Shown here: piece after piece, positions 53,942-61,862 of the stretch | How the letters are laid out: the number at the start of each line of letters is the position of its first letter | Position numbering within the stretch: position 1 is the stretch's first letter | NCBI RefSeq assembly: GCF_018687935.1 | Contig: NZ_CP061308.1 | Coordinates: 1,234,048-1,298,047 of the forward strand | DNA: 64,000 nucleotides | Direction: 5' to 3' | Origin: Polynucleobacter sp. JS-JIR-5-A7 | GTDB taxonomy: Bacteria; Pseudomonadota; Gammaproteobacteria; Burkholderiales; Burkholderiaceae | Notes under the pieces: generated by a model | What the model was told of the DNA's origin: nothing | Seen by the model: only the letters and a program-made list of their open reading frames with translations | Databases searched by the model: none | Translations under genes and position numbers: made by a program

Positions 53942-55282
53942 CTATTCGGAGGCGCCTACCAGAGCGTCAATTACTGCTTCCAGTACACCTTCTAGGGGAA
54001 TAGACTGCTGTTCACCTGTGCCCCGTAAGTCTTTGAGTTGAGCCTCATTTTTGGCTAATTCATCAGGGCCAATAATGACGGCAAAGGCAGCACCACTGGC
54101 GTCAGCCTTCTTCATTTGAGACTTAAAGCTAGCAGACTGACCATCTGGGGGACAGAAAAGGATAGTGTCAATACCAGCGCTCCGTAAACGCTCGGCAATG
54201 ATCATGGCGGTAGTTAAAGTCTCGCCACCTTGATGTAAAACAAAGACATCGCATTGGGCTTGGGCTTCAGGCAAGGAGCCAGACACCTTCATCAATTCCA
54301 GAACACGCTCCATACCCATAGCCCATCCACAAGCTGGCGCTGCTTTACCACCCATGCGCTCGATCAAAGGATCATAACGACCACCACCCGCAATCGTGCC
54401 CTGCGCACCCAACTCATCGGTAATCCACTCAAATACGGTGAGGTTGTAGTAATCCAAGCCACGAACTAGACGCGGATTAATCTTGCAAGGGATATTGTTC
54501 GCTTTAATTAAGGCTTGCACTGCATTGAAATGCGCCAGCGATGCCTCACCCAAGAAATCCAATAACTTGGGGGCATCTTCAATCAAGGCTTGCATCTCTG
54601 GATTTTTAGAATCCAAAATACGCAAAGGGTTGGTGAGTAAACGACGCTGTGAATCTTCATCTAACTGAGATTGATTTTTCTCAAAGTAAGTCACTAAGGC
54701 GGCACGATGCTCAGCGCGCTCATTGGCTTGACCTAAAGAGTTGATCTCCAGGCGAACACCCTTCAGACCTAACTCATCCCACAGACGTTGACCCATGAGA
54801 ATGATTTCAGCATCGATATCGGGACCAGCAAAGCCCAGCGCCTCAATCCCAAACTGGTGGAACTGACGATAGCGACCACGCTGTGGACGCTCATGACGGA
54901 ACATCGGGCCGGTATACCAAAGACGCTTAGGTCCTTCGTAGAGCAAATTATTTTCAATCACCGAGCGCACAAGTGCCGCAGTACCTTCAGGACGCAAAGT
55001 GAGTTGCTCGCCATTGAGACGATCCTCAAAGGAATACATTTCTTTTTCAACGATGTCGGTCACTTCACCAATACCTCGCTGAAATACCGCAGTCGCCTCC
55101 ACAATCGGCGTTCTCAAAAACTCATAACCATAGGCGCGCGTTAAATCCCGCAAGACGTGCTCAAGATGAGCCCACGGCGCAGCATCAGCTGGCAGCAAAT
55201 CATTCATGCCACGTACACCATTCATCTTCTGAACTTTGGTTTGCGCTGCTTGGGCTTTTGCGTCTTTGCTTTGGTCAGTCAT
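53942..55282 (-). CDS. hisS: Histidyl-tRNA synthetase
   Basis: Class II synthetase charging tRNA-His; 446 residues. Motifs: the N-terminal VRGMNDLLP, motif 2 FRHERPQRGRYRQFHQ near residue 129, the HisRS-specific LVRGLDYYNLTVFEW, and motif 3 GWAMGMERVLEL. The C-terminal anticodon-binding domain is complete. A 25-residue Gln/Lys/Ala-rich N-terminal extension is unlikely to be catalytic. Distinct from the HisZ paralogue at 45490. Confidence 0.97.
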   Translation of the reverse strand: MTDQSKDAKAQAAQTKVQKMNGVRGMNDLLPADAAPWAHLEHVLRDLTRAYGYEFLRTPIVEATAVFQRGIGEVTDIVEKEMYSFEDRLNGEQLTLRPEGTAALVRSVIENNLLYEGPKRLWYTGPMFRHERPQRGRYRQFHQFGIEALGFAGPDIDAEIILMGQRLWDELGLKGVRLEINSLGQANERAEHRAALVTYFEKNQSQLDEDSQRRLLTNPLRILDSKNPEMQALIEDAPKLLDFLGEASLAHFNAVQALIKANNIPCKINPRLVRGLDYYNLTVFEWITDELGAQGTIAGGGRYDPLIERMGGKAAPACGWAMGMERVLELMKVSGSLPEAQAQCDVFVLHQGGETLTTAMIIAERLRSAGIDTILFCPPDGQSASFKSQMKKADASGAAFAVIIGPDELAKNEAQLKDLRGTGEQQSIPLEGVLEAVIDALVGASE

Positions 55283-55312
55283 TCTTCTTATTCTTCTACT
55301 TATTTAGCTTGA

Positions 55313-56590
55313 TTAATTCTTGGTAGCGTAGTTTTGTTTGACATAGTCGTCGACGATGACCTGAAAATCTTGGGCAATGTTTTCACCACGCAAGGTCTTG
55401 ACTTTAACGCCATCCACAAACACCGGAGCTGCTGGCGTCTCGCCTGTTCCTGGTAAGGAAATCCCAATATTGGCATGTTTGCTCTCACCTGGGCCATTGA
55501 CGATGCAACCCATCACTGCCACATTCATATTCTCCACGCCAGGGTGAGATTTCTTCCAAATCGGCATCTGTTGGCGCAAATAGGATTGAATATCGGCGGC
55601 CAACTCTTGGAAAGTCGTACTCGTGGTTCTACCGCAACCAGGACAAGCAATCACCATGGGTGTGAAATTACGCAAGCCCATGGTTTGCAAAATCTCTTGT
55701 GCAACGATCACTTCGTTTTCACGAGGAGCACCAGGATCAGGTGTTAATGAAACCCGAATCGTATCGCCAATACCCTCTTGCAACAAAATGCCCATTGCTG
55801 CAGTTGAAGACACAATGCCTTTACTGCCCATCCCGGCTTCAGTTAAACCCAAGTGCAATGGGTAGTCAGAGCGACGCGCAAGATCACGATATACCGCCAC
55901 CAAGTCTTGCACATTACTCACTTTGCATGACAATAAAATTTGATTGGGGTTCATGCCAAGCTCAACGGCTTTTTCTGCAGACTGCAAAGCAGATTGAATC
56001 AAGGCTTCAATCATCACCTCTTGCGCTGTCTTCGGGTTGGCTAAGGCCGCATTGCTATCCATGATGGAAGCCAATAGGTCTTGATCTAAGCTCCCCCAGT
56101 TCACACCAATCCGAATGGGCTTATCGTATTTACACGCTGCTTCAATCATTTGCGCAAACTGTGGGTCACGCTTTGCGCCCTTACCCACATTACCTGGATT
56201 AATGCGGTACTTCGAGAGCGCTTTAGCGCACTCTGGGTAATCATTCAATAACGTATGGCCGTTGTAATGAAAGTCACCAATCAATGGCACCAAGACATCC
56301 ATCTTGTCCAACTGCTCCCGAATATAAGGAACTGCTGCTGCTGCCTCCGGAGTATTCACCGTGATACGCACCATCTCCGAACCAGCACGTGCTAACTCTT
56401 TCACCTGAATCGCTGTACCCACTGCATCAGCAGTATCCGTATTGGTCATCGATTGCACGCGCACTGGCGCATCACCACCGACAGTAATGATGTTGGTTTT
56501 CCAAGCAACGCTTGCTTGACGGGTCGCCCGTTTAGGCGCTGGACCTAAAGGTAAATTCGGTAGTGGTGACAAAGAACTATCAGAACTCAT
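55313..56590 (-). CDS. ispG: 4-hydroxy-3-methylbut-2-enyl diphosphate synthase
   Basis: The iron-sulfur enzyme of the MEP isoprenoid pathway that converts MEcPP to HMBPP. The 425 residues have the TIM-barrel part (VQSMTNTDTADA) and the [4Fe-4S] ligands in ACPGCGRTT and MGCIVNGPGE. It follows rlmN by only 13 bases; in several relatives pilW/rodZ-like genes lie between these two, and they are absent here. Confidence 0.97.
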   Translation of the reverse strand: MSSDSSLSPLPNLPLGPAPKRATRQASVAWKTNIITVGGDAPVRVQSMTNTDTADAVGTAIQVKELARAGSEMVRITVNTPEAAAAVPYIREQLDKMDVLVPLIGDFHYNGHTLLNDYPECAKALSKYRINPGNVGKGAKRDPQFAQMIEAACKYDKPIRIGVNWGSLDQDLLASIMDSNAALANPKTAQEVMIEALIQSALQSAEKAVELGMNPNQILLSCKVSNVQDLVAVYRDLARRSDYPLHLGLTEAGMGSKGIVSSTAAMGILLQEGIGDTIRVSLTPDPGAPRENEVIVAQEILQTMGLRNFTPMVIACPGCGRTTSTTFQELAADIQSYLRQQMPIWKKSHPGVENMNVAVMGCIVNGPGESKHANIGISLPGTGETPAAPVFVDGVKVKTLRGENIAQDFQVIVDDYVKQNYATKN

Positions 56591-56603
56591 GAGGATCCAA
56601 TCT

Positions 56604-57824
56604 TTAATTTAACTTTTTAAGCCATTCTATTGGCTGCGTATTGGAGTGCGCAGCGGGCTCTTCATCAGACTCTACTTCAGTAAGCTCAATCTCAGTCTTA
56701 TGCACAGCCCGTTCGCGCACTCGTGTGCGGTCGACTACATCACCAGCTAACTGACCACAGGCGGCAGCAATGTCATCACCCCGAGTCTTGCGGACTGTTG
56801 CCACCATACCGGCATCCAACAGAATGCTAGCAAAGGCATTCACGCGCTGGGCCGAGGAACGTTTGAGACCAGACTCTGGAAATGGATTGAAAGGAATCAG
56901 ATTAATTTTGCACTTGATATTTTTGAGTAAACGCACCAATTCTTTTGCCTGGATGTCAGAATCGTTTACACCATCGAGCATGCAGTATTCAAAGGTCAGG
57001 AAATCCCTGGGCGCAAATGGTAAGTAACGCTCACAAGCATCGAGCAATTCGCGTAAGGGATATTTTTGGTTCAGCGGCACCAATTGATCACGTAAGGCAT
57101 CGTTCGGCGCATGCAATGACACTGCTAATGCCACTGGACAATCTTGTGCCAAACGATCAATCATGGGCACAACGCCTGAGGTCGACACGGTAACGCGACG
57201 ACGCGATAAGCCATATGCTCTGTCATCGAGCATTAAACGCAGTGCAGAGACTACATTGTCATAGTTCAGCAATGGCTCGCCCATACCCATCATCACTACA
57301 TTAGAGATCACACGACCCGTGTGTTCCCAACCCGGGGTTGGATATTTTTCAATTCTGCGCACAGCCTCTGGATCATTGCGCAAGAGATGCTCAGCAAACC
57401 AAAGTTGGCCAATGATTTCACCGGAAGTCAGATTGCGAGAAAAGCCTTGACGTCCAGTGGAGCAAAAGCGGCAGTTGACTGCACAACCTGCCTGAGAAGA
57501 GATGCACAGCGTGCCGCGATCATCTTCAGGAATAAAAACAGACTCGACCGCATTACCCGCACCCACATCTAACAGCCACTTACGGGTGCCATCGTGCGCG
57601 TGCTCATCTTTAATCACGGGAAGCGAGAGGACTTCGGCTTTATCGAGCAATGTCGCTCTAAAGCTTTTTGCTAAATCACTCATGTCATTGATGTCGGATA
57701 TACCGCGTTGGTGAATCCACTGCATGAGTTGCTTCGCCCGAAAGGGCTTTTCATTTAACCCCGCGACATACGCTGCCATTTGGTCAGCGTCAAAATCTAA
57801 GAGATTTACGCGCGGGGAGGTCAA
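56604..57824 (-). CDS. rlmN: Dual-specificity rRNA/tRNA adenine-C2 methyltransferase RlmN
   Basis: A radical-SAM enzyme that methylates A2503 of 23S rRNA and A37 of some tRNAs. The 406 residues include the radical-SAM Cys triad in CAVNCRFCSTG, MGMGEPLLNYDNV, and the second catalytic Cys in EYCMLDGVND / GDDIAAACGQL. The frame opens with TTG at 57824, with TAGG upstream. The next Met would remove the conserved NLLDFD start, so TTG is favoured. The last 35 residues are an acidic extension. Confidence 0.96.
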   Translation of the reverse strand: MTSPRVNLLDFDADQMAAYVAGLNEKPFRAKQLMQWIHQRGISDINDMSDLAKSFRATLLDKAEVLSLPVIKDEHAHDGTRKWLLDVGAGNAVESVFIPEDDRGTLCISSQAGCAVNCRFCSTGRQGFSRNLTSGEIIGQLWFAEHLLRNDPEAVRRIEKYPTPGWEHTGRVISNVVMMGMGEPLLNYDNVVSALRLMLDDRAYGLSRRRVTVSTSGVVPMIDRLAQDCPVALAVSLHAPNDALRDQLVPLNQKYPLRELLDACERYLPFAPRDFLTFEYCMLDGVNDSDIQAKELVRLLKNIKCKINLIPFNPFPESGLKRSSAQRVNAFASILLDAGMVATVRKTRGDDIAAACGQLAGDVVDRTRVRERAVHKTEIELTEVESDEEPAAHSNTQPIEWLKKLN

Positions 57825-57854
57825 TGCGCCTACTTATGAATCAATAGGTGTTGA

Positions 57855-58280
57855 TTAACGATTGAAAACATTCATGCCTGGGAAGAAGAATGCAACTTCC
57901 ACAGCAGCTGTTTCAGGAGCGTCAGAACCATGAACAGCGTTGGCATCGATGCTGTCAGCAAAGTCAGCACGGATAGTGCCTTTGTCTGCTTTCTTTGGAT
58001 CAGTGGCACCCATCAAATCACGATTCTTTGCAATCGCGCCTTCGCCTTGCAATACCTGAATCATGACTGGACCAGAAATCATGAAGCTCACCAAATCTTT
58101 GAAGAAAGGACGATCTTTGTGAACGCCGTAGAACTGCTCAGCTTCGGTTTGTGACAAATGCGCCATTCTGGAAGCAACGATCTTCAAACCAGCGGATTCG
58201 AAACGGTCATAGATTTTGCCGATGACGTTTTTAGCGACAGCATCAGGTTTGATAATAGAAAGGGTGCGTTCAATTGCCAT
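57855..58280 (-). CDS. ndk: Nucleoside diphosphate kinase
   Basis: Balances NTP pools by phosphate transfer; 141 residues, the normal length. The N-terminal ERTLSIIKPDAV, the RPFFKDLVSFM segment and the catalytic His in NAVHGSDAPE are present. It precedes rlmN by 30 bases. A perfect -10 TATAAT lies about 100 bases upstream. Confidence 0.98.
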   Translation of the reverse strand: MAIERTLSIIKPDAVAKNVIGKIYDRFESAGLKIVASRMAHLSQTEAEQFYGVHKDRPFFKDLVSFMISGPVMIQVLQGEGAIAKNRDLMGATDPKKADKGTIRADFADSIDANAVHGSDAPETAAVEVAFFFPGMNVFNR

Positions 58281-58378
58281 TCAAGACTCCAGTAGTAATT
58301 TCAAAGGTATTTTGTTGGATAGGGCTGATTTAGGCTTAAATTCCACTTAAAAAGCTTCTCTACCTCAACGACCCCCGA

Positions 58379-58384
58379 ATTATA
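58379..58384 (-). promoter_or_regulatory. -10 box of ndk
   Basis: TATAAT on the minus strand with TG directly before it; no convincing -35. Transcription would begin near 58372, leaving a leader of about 90 bases. Confidence 0.45.
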
Positions 58385-58423
58385 CATTGCCTGACCGTAT
58401 TTACCCCTATATCTGTAGGGCTA

Positions 58424-58531
58424 AGCCCTTGAATTTACAAGACATAAGCCCTTAATTAGTAGGTCTTTTCCTGGGGGGCTTGAAATTGGGGCATTTTGTC
58501 TATACTTACTGTCAACAGCCCTTAATGGGCT
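58424..58531 (+). repeat. AGCCCTT repeats around the promoter of the Bax-inhibitor-like gene
   Basis: AGCCCTT occurs at 58424, 58447 and 58517. The first two are part of a longer direct repeat (TAAGCCCTT-AATT, 23 bp apart, about two helical turns) just upstream of the promoter. The third forms a 5-bp hairpin with GGGCT in the leader (58517-58531). This may be a regulator-binding region. The remaining bases of the 283-bp ndk/yccA gap show nothing else. Confidence 0.4.
58480..58506 (+). promoter_or_regulatory. Candidate promoter of the Bax-inhibitor-like gene
   Basis: TTGAAA and TATACT separated by 15 bases (16 if CTTGAA is taken as -35), giving a leader of about 50 bases. Confidence 0.4.
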
Positions 58532-58563
58532 CTTGTTACAACTATGAAAATGAAGGAGTCAAT

Positions 58564-59265
58564 ATGAGTGATCTGAACTCTTACGGCTTTGGCCAGACCG
58601 GCTCAATTAGCAACGTCCAGATACGCAACCGCGTACTGCGCAATACCTATGCCCTGTTGGCCCTGTCAATGGTTCCAACTGTGATTGGCGCATGGCTAGG
58701 CGTAGCGATGGGTCTTAACCTGTTCTCTGACAGCCCTTTCTTAGGTTTTATCGTATTTATGGCAGTGGCTTTTGGATTCTTCTGGGCCATTGAAAAGAAT
58801 AAAGAAACTGGCGTGGGTGTACTCCTACTGCTAGGCTTTACCTTCTTCATGGGCATCATGATGTCCCGCCTGATTGGTTTCACCCTCAATAGCTACAGCA
58901 ACGGTGCGACCCTCATCATGTTGTCCTTTGGCGGTACAGCAGCTATCTTCGCCACCATGGCAACTATTGCTACTGTTAGCAAGAGTGATTTTGCTGGCAT
59001 GGGTAAGTGGTTAATGGTGGGTGTATTGCTCCTGATCGTGGCTTCACTCGCTAACATCTGGTTGCAATTGCCTGCTTTGATGTTGACTGTGATGGTGCTG
59101 GCTATCGCAATCTTCTCCGCCTTCATCCTCGTTGACGTACAGCGAGTGATTAACGGCGGTGAAACTAACTACATCATGGCTACCTTGGCTATTTACTTAG
59201 ATGTGTACAACGTCTTTACCAACTTGCTAGCCCTCTTGGGTATTGTTGGTGGCGATCGCGACTAA
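58564..59265 (+). CDS. Bax inhibitor-1 / YccA-family membrane protein
   Basis: A 233-residue protein with seven hydrophobic helices, typical of the BI-1 / YccA / YbhL family. The ATG at 58564 has AAGGAG seven bases upstream; an earlier in-frame ATG at 58480 lies in the promoter. Family marks are the N-terminal RNRVLRNTYALLALSMVPT and the C-terminal YLDVYNVFTNLLALLG with the conserved Asp. E. coli YccA is a substrate and modulator of FtsH, and HflK/HflC are in this window, so a membrane quality-control link is plausible. A strong terminator follows. Confidence 0.93.
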   Translation: MSDLNSYGFGQTGSISNVQIRNRVLRNTYALLALSMVPTVIGAWLGVAMGLNLFSDSPFLGFIVFMAVAFGFFWAIEKNKETGVGVLLLLGFTFFMGIMMSRLIGFTLNSYSNGATLIMLSFGGTAAIFATMATIATVSKSDFAGMGKWLMVGVLLLIVASLANIWLQLPALMLTVMVLAIAIFSAFILVDVQRVINGGETNYIMATLAIYLDVYNVFTNLLALLGIVGGDRD

Positions 59266-59288
59266 AAACTTTAGTGTGATGTCCTCTT

Positions 59289-59312
59289 AAGGCGCCTGCG
59301 GGCGCCTTTTTT
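59289..59312 (+). terminator. Rho-independent terminator after the Bax-inhibitor-like gene
   Basis: AAGGCGCC-TGCG-GGCGCCTT with a T run, starting 24 bases after the stop. Confidence 0.9.
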
Positions 59313-59322
59313 ATTCACTGCT

Positions 59323-59346
59323 TTTCTACTGATTTGTCAGTAGAAA
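59323..59346 (-). terminator. Perfect stem-loop abutting the 26-residue ORF
   Basis: TTTCTACTGA-N4-TCAGTAGAAA forms a perfect 10-bp stem directly after the micropeptide stop codon. There is no T run on the minus strand, so it may stabilise the mRNA end rather than terminate. Confidence 0.5.
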
Positions 59347-59427
59347 TTAGCTAGCTACAAACATACTCACCGCAAAAGCGAGTGCAATCAAAATCAATAG
59401 GATTGCAAAACTGTCTGAGGTTTTCAT
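59347..59427 (-). CDS. Putative 26-residue single-helix membrane micropeptide
   Basis: Starts MKTSDSFAIL and ends SMFVAS. Residues 8-24 form one uninterrupted hydrophobic helix (Leu/Ile/Ala/Val/Phe). GGAG lies seven bases before the ATG, and a perfect stem-loop starts right after the stop. In size and form it resembles the small regulatory subunits of membrane complexes (KdpF, CydX types), but no sequence match can be claimed. It lies alone in a 321-base gap between the Bax-inhibitor-like gene and rlmD. Whether it is translated is not proven. Confidence 0.5.
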   Translation of the reverse strand: MKTSDSFAILLILIALAFAVSMFVAS

Positions 59428-59564
59428 GATGCGCTCCAGGGATCTTCAGTCGTTAACAGCAATATTTCACTGCACGATTTCAATCTACGCTCCTGAAAGG
59501 CAACGCTTTCACTGCACTGCACCGCATCTATGCGCAATGCACTACATTGGCGCTGGAATAGCTA

Positions 59565-59593
59565 AAAAAGTCTCTAAATCAGGGATTTAGAGA
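59565..59593 (-). terminator. Rho-independent terminator overlapping the rlmD stop codon
   Basis: On the minus strand TCTCTAAATC-CCT-GATTTAGAGA is a perfect 10-bp stem followed by CTTTTTT. The stem includes the rlmD stop codon and last codons. Confidence 0.85.
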
Positions 59594-61023
59594 ACCTTTG
59601 AGCGCTCAAAGACAGCGATTGACTCGACATGCGAGGTGTGTGGAAACATATTGACGATACCCGCCCCCTTGAGGGTGTAGCCGGCTTGATGACACAAGAT
59701 GTCTGCATCTCTGGCTAAAGTTTTAGGGTTGCAAGAGACATACACAATGCGCTCTGGCAGCAAATCACTTTTCTGCAGTTGCAATTGGGTGAGCGCTTTA
59801 CTCATTTCCATCGCACCTTCACGCGGCGGATCCATTAACCAGCGCTCTGCTTTGCCCCAGGATGAAATGGTTTCGGTGGTGACTTCAAACAAATCACTTT
59901 GCATAAATCGGACCTTGCTTGCTAAGCCATTATGTTCGGCATTAGCCTTAGCGCGAGTCGTTAATGTTTCTAGACCCTCAATCCCTAAAACCTGTTTTGC
60001 TTTACGCGCTAGCGGCAAGGTAAAGTTACCAATCCCGCAAAATAAGTCGAGCACACGATCGGTTTCTTTGACTTCCAACAAGCGAATCGCTCTACTCACT
60101 AAAGTGCGATTCATCATGTGATTAACCTGCGTAAAGTCGGTAGGTTTAAATGGCATCTCGATTTCAAATTCGGGTAGACGATAGCAAAGCTTGCCGGTCT
60201 CCGGGTAAAACGGCGCAACCGTCTCAATCCCTTTGGGTTGTAGCCAGATCCAAACCTGATGTTCATCTGCAAACGCTCGCAGAAGTTGCTCATCTGCTGT
60301 TGTTAAAGGCTGCAAGTTCCGAAAGACTAAAGCAGTAACGGGCTTGTTTTGCTTAGGGTCATCAGAATGGGGATCTGCTGGTTCGCCGACAGCAATTTCA
60401 ATTTGCGGCATGCGATCAACAATCGATAAGCCCATGACCAATTTACGCAACTCAGGCAAGAGATCAGATACGTGCTGAGGCAAGATCTCACAAGCGAGCA
60501 TGTCAGCAACATAGCTACTTTTTCCCTCATGAAATCCAATGAGTACAGTCCCTTTTTTAATTGAGCGATTGACTGCACTGAGTCGGGCACGATGGCGATA
60601 TTCCCAAGTAGGACCACCCATCGGGCGAAAAATTTCTTCAGGCTGTACTTTAGCGATGTGGCGCAAATCATCTTCGAGCACACGTTGCTTTATGGCGACT
60701 TGCGCACGAATATCTAAGTGCTGCATTGTGCAGCCCCCACACACACCAAAGGCTGCGCACTTGGGTTCTGTTCGAAAGACTGCAGGCTTGAGAATGTCGC
60801 GTACCTTGGCTTTACTAAAGCGGGCTTTATCGCTAGTGATGGTGTAGGTGACGAGCTCAGTAGGGAGTGCGCCTTGAATGAAGATGACTTTACCGCTCTG
60901 CCCTTGTTCTATTTCTGCTTCATTGGGTGTTAAACGGGCTATCCCTTGGGCATCTAAATCAAGTGCTTCAACTCTTACTGGCTCAGTCACTTCAAGATTG
61001 ACTGGCTTCTCTCCTCTACGCAT
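59587..61023 (-). CDS. rlmD: 23S rRNA (uracil-C5)-methyltransferase RlmD
   Basis: Methylates U1939 of 23S rRNA with SAM. The 478 residues include an N-terminal TRAM domain, the [4Fe-4S] ligands in CAAFGVCGGC with a further Cys in DMLACEIL, the SAM motif LDLFCGIGNFTLPLA and the catalytic Cys in VYVSCNPKTLARD. The start overlaps the exonuclease gene by 8 bases. Confidence 0.96.
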   Translation of the reverse strand: MRRGEKPVNLEVTEPVRVEALDLDAQGIARLTPNEAEIEQGQSGKVIFIQGALPTELVTYTITSDKARFSKAKVRDILKPAVFRTEPKCAAFGVCGGCTMQHLDIRAQVAIKQRVLEDDLRHIAKVQPEEIFRPMGGPTWEYRHRARLSAVNRSIKKGTVLIGFHEGKSSYVADMLACEILPQHVSDLLPELRKLVMGLSIVDRMPQIEIAVGEPADPHSDDPKQNKPVTALVFRNLQPLTTADEQLLRAFADEHQVWIWLQPKGIETVAPFYPETGKLCYRLPEFEIEMPFKPTDFTQVNHMMNRTLVSRAIRLLEVKETDRVLDLFCGIGNFTLPLARKAKQVLGIEGLETLTTRAKANAEHNGLASKVRFMQSDLFEVTTETISSWGKAERWLMDPPREGAMEMSKALTQLQLQKSDLLPERIVYVSCNPKTLARDADILCHQAGYTLKGAGIVNMFPHTSHVESIAVFERSKVL

Positions 61024-61837
61024 CCGGCGCGAAACCTTGGAGATATTCTTGCCACTGACTACCGTTTGGCTCTCGAGCTTCTTTTTCTAGATAAGCTTTC
61101 ACAAAATCAATCTCTTCTTGGTATTCCTCAAGAGAAAATCCGCCACGTAGTAATTGAAAGCGGCAATACATGAGATAGGTATTTACAACATCGGTCTCGC
61201 AATAGCGCCGAATGTCATTGATCTTGCCTTCTTGATAAGCAGGCCACACTTGACTGCCATCCATACCCATCTTTCCTGGAAAGCCGCAGAGCTTTGCCAA
61301 GCCATCTAATGGCGCATTGGCTCTGCCATTAAATTTAGCCAAAAGATCCATCATGTCAAGGTGACGCATGTGATAGCGACTGATGTAGTTGTTCCATTTA
61401 AAGTCACGACTATCAGCCTCTTGACTCTCACCCATTTCCCAATAGCGTGGCGCCTGAATGTGATTTGCAAGCGCGCGATAGTGCAAGACGGGTAAATCAA
61501 AACCACTACCATTCCAAGAGACCAGTTGCGGCGTGTACTTCTCAATTAAGTCAAAAAAGGCTTGTACTAACACCTTCTCATCATCTTGGGGCGTGCCTAA
61601 GGTGCCCACTTTAATTTGCGGTGTACCCTCTTTGGTCGTTCTCCGAATCACGCAAGAGATCGCAACAATTTTTTGTAAAAACAGGGGCAGAAACTCACTA
61701 CCAGTTTTAGCGGCGCGCTCAGCCATGGCTTTAGCAGCAACCTCGGCATCACTCATCGAATCTGAATAATCTTCCAGACGACGCAAACCTGCTACATCAG
61801 GAATGGTTTCAATATCAAAGACAAGAACGGTGGCCAT
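61016..61837 (-). CDS. Predicted 3'-5' exonuclease (PolB-like, DEDD superfamily)
   Basis: A 273-residue stand-alone nuclease domain. Acidic motifs are in order: FDIETIPD (motif I, Asp-Glu), SWNGSGFDLPVLHYRA (motif II, Asp) and YCETDVVNTYLMY (motif III, with Asp and Tyr), as in the family related to the exonuclease domain of PolB. It may act in DNA repair or RNA trimming; the substrate is not known. It sits directly after nlpD, the position held by rpoS in many relatives. Confidence 0.88.
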   Translation of the reverse strand: MATVLVFDIETIPDVAGLRRLEDYSDSMSDAEVAAKAMAERAAKTGSEFLPLFLQKIVAISCVIRRTTKEGTPQIKVGTLGTPQDDEKVLVQAFFDLIEKYTPQLVSWNGSGFDLPVLHYRALANHIQAPRYWEMGESQEADSRDFKWNNYISRYHMRHLDMMDLLAKFNGRANAPLDGLAKLCGFPGKMGMDGSQVWPAYQEGKINDIRRYCETDVVNTYLMYCRFQLLRGGFSLEEYQEEIDFVKAYLEKEAREPNGSQWQEYLQGFAPDA

Positions 61838-61862
61838 AGCCTATTGCCCTATCGCCGCAGGC

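Noticed and set aside
59521..59540. Shared 12-mer GCATCTATGCGC between this gap and the small RNA hairpin near 32459
   Set aside because: Many shared 12-mers are expected by chance in 64 kb, and this one is partly self-complementary; no further similarity extends from it.
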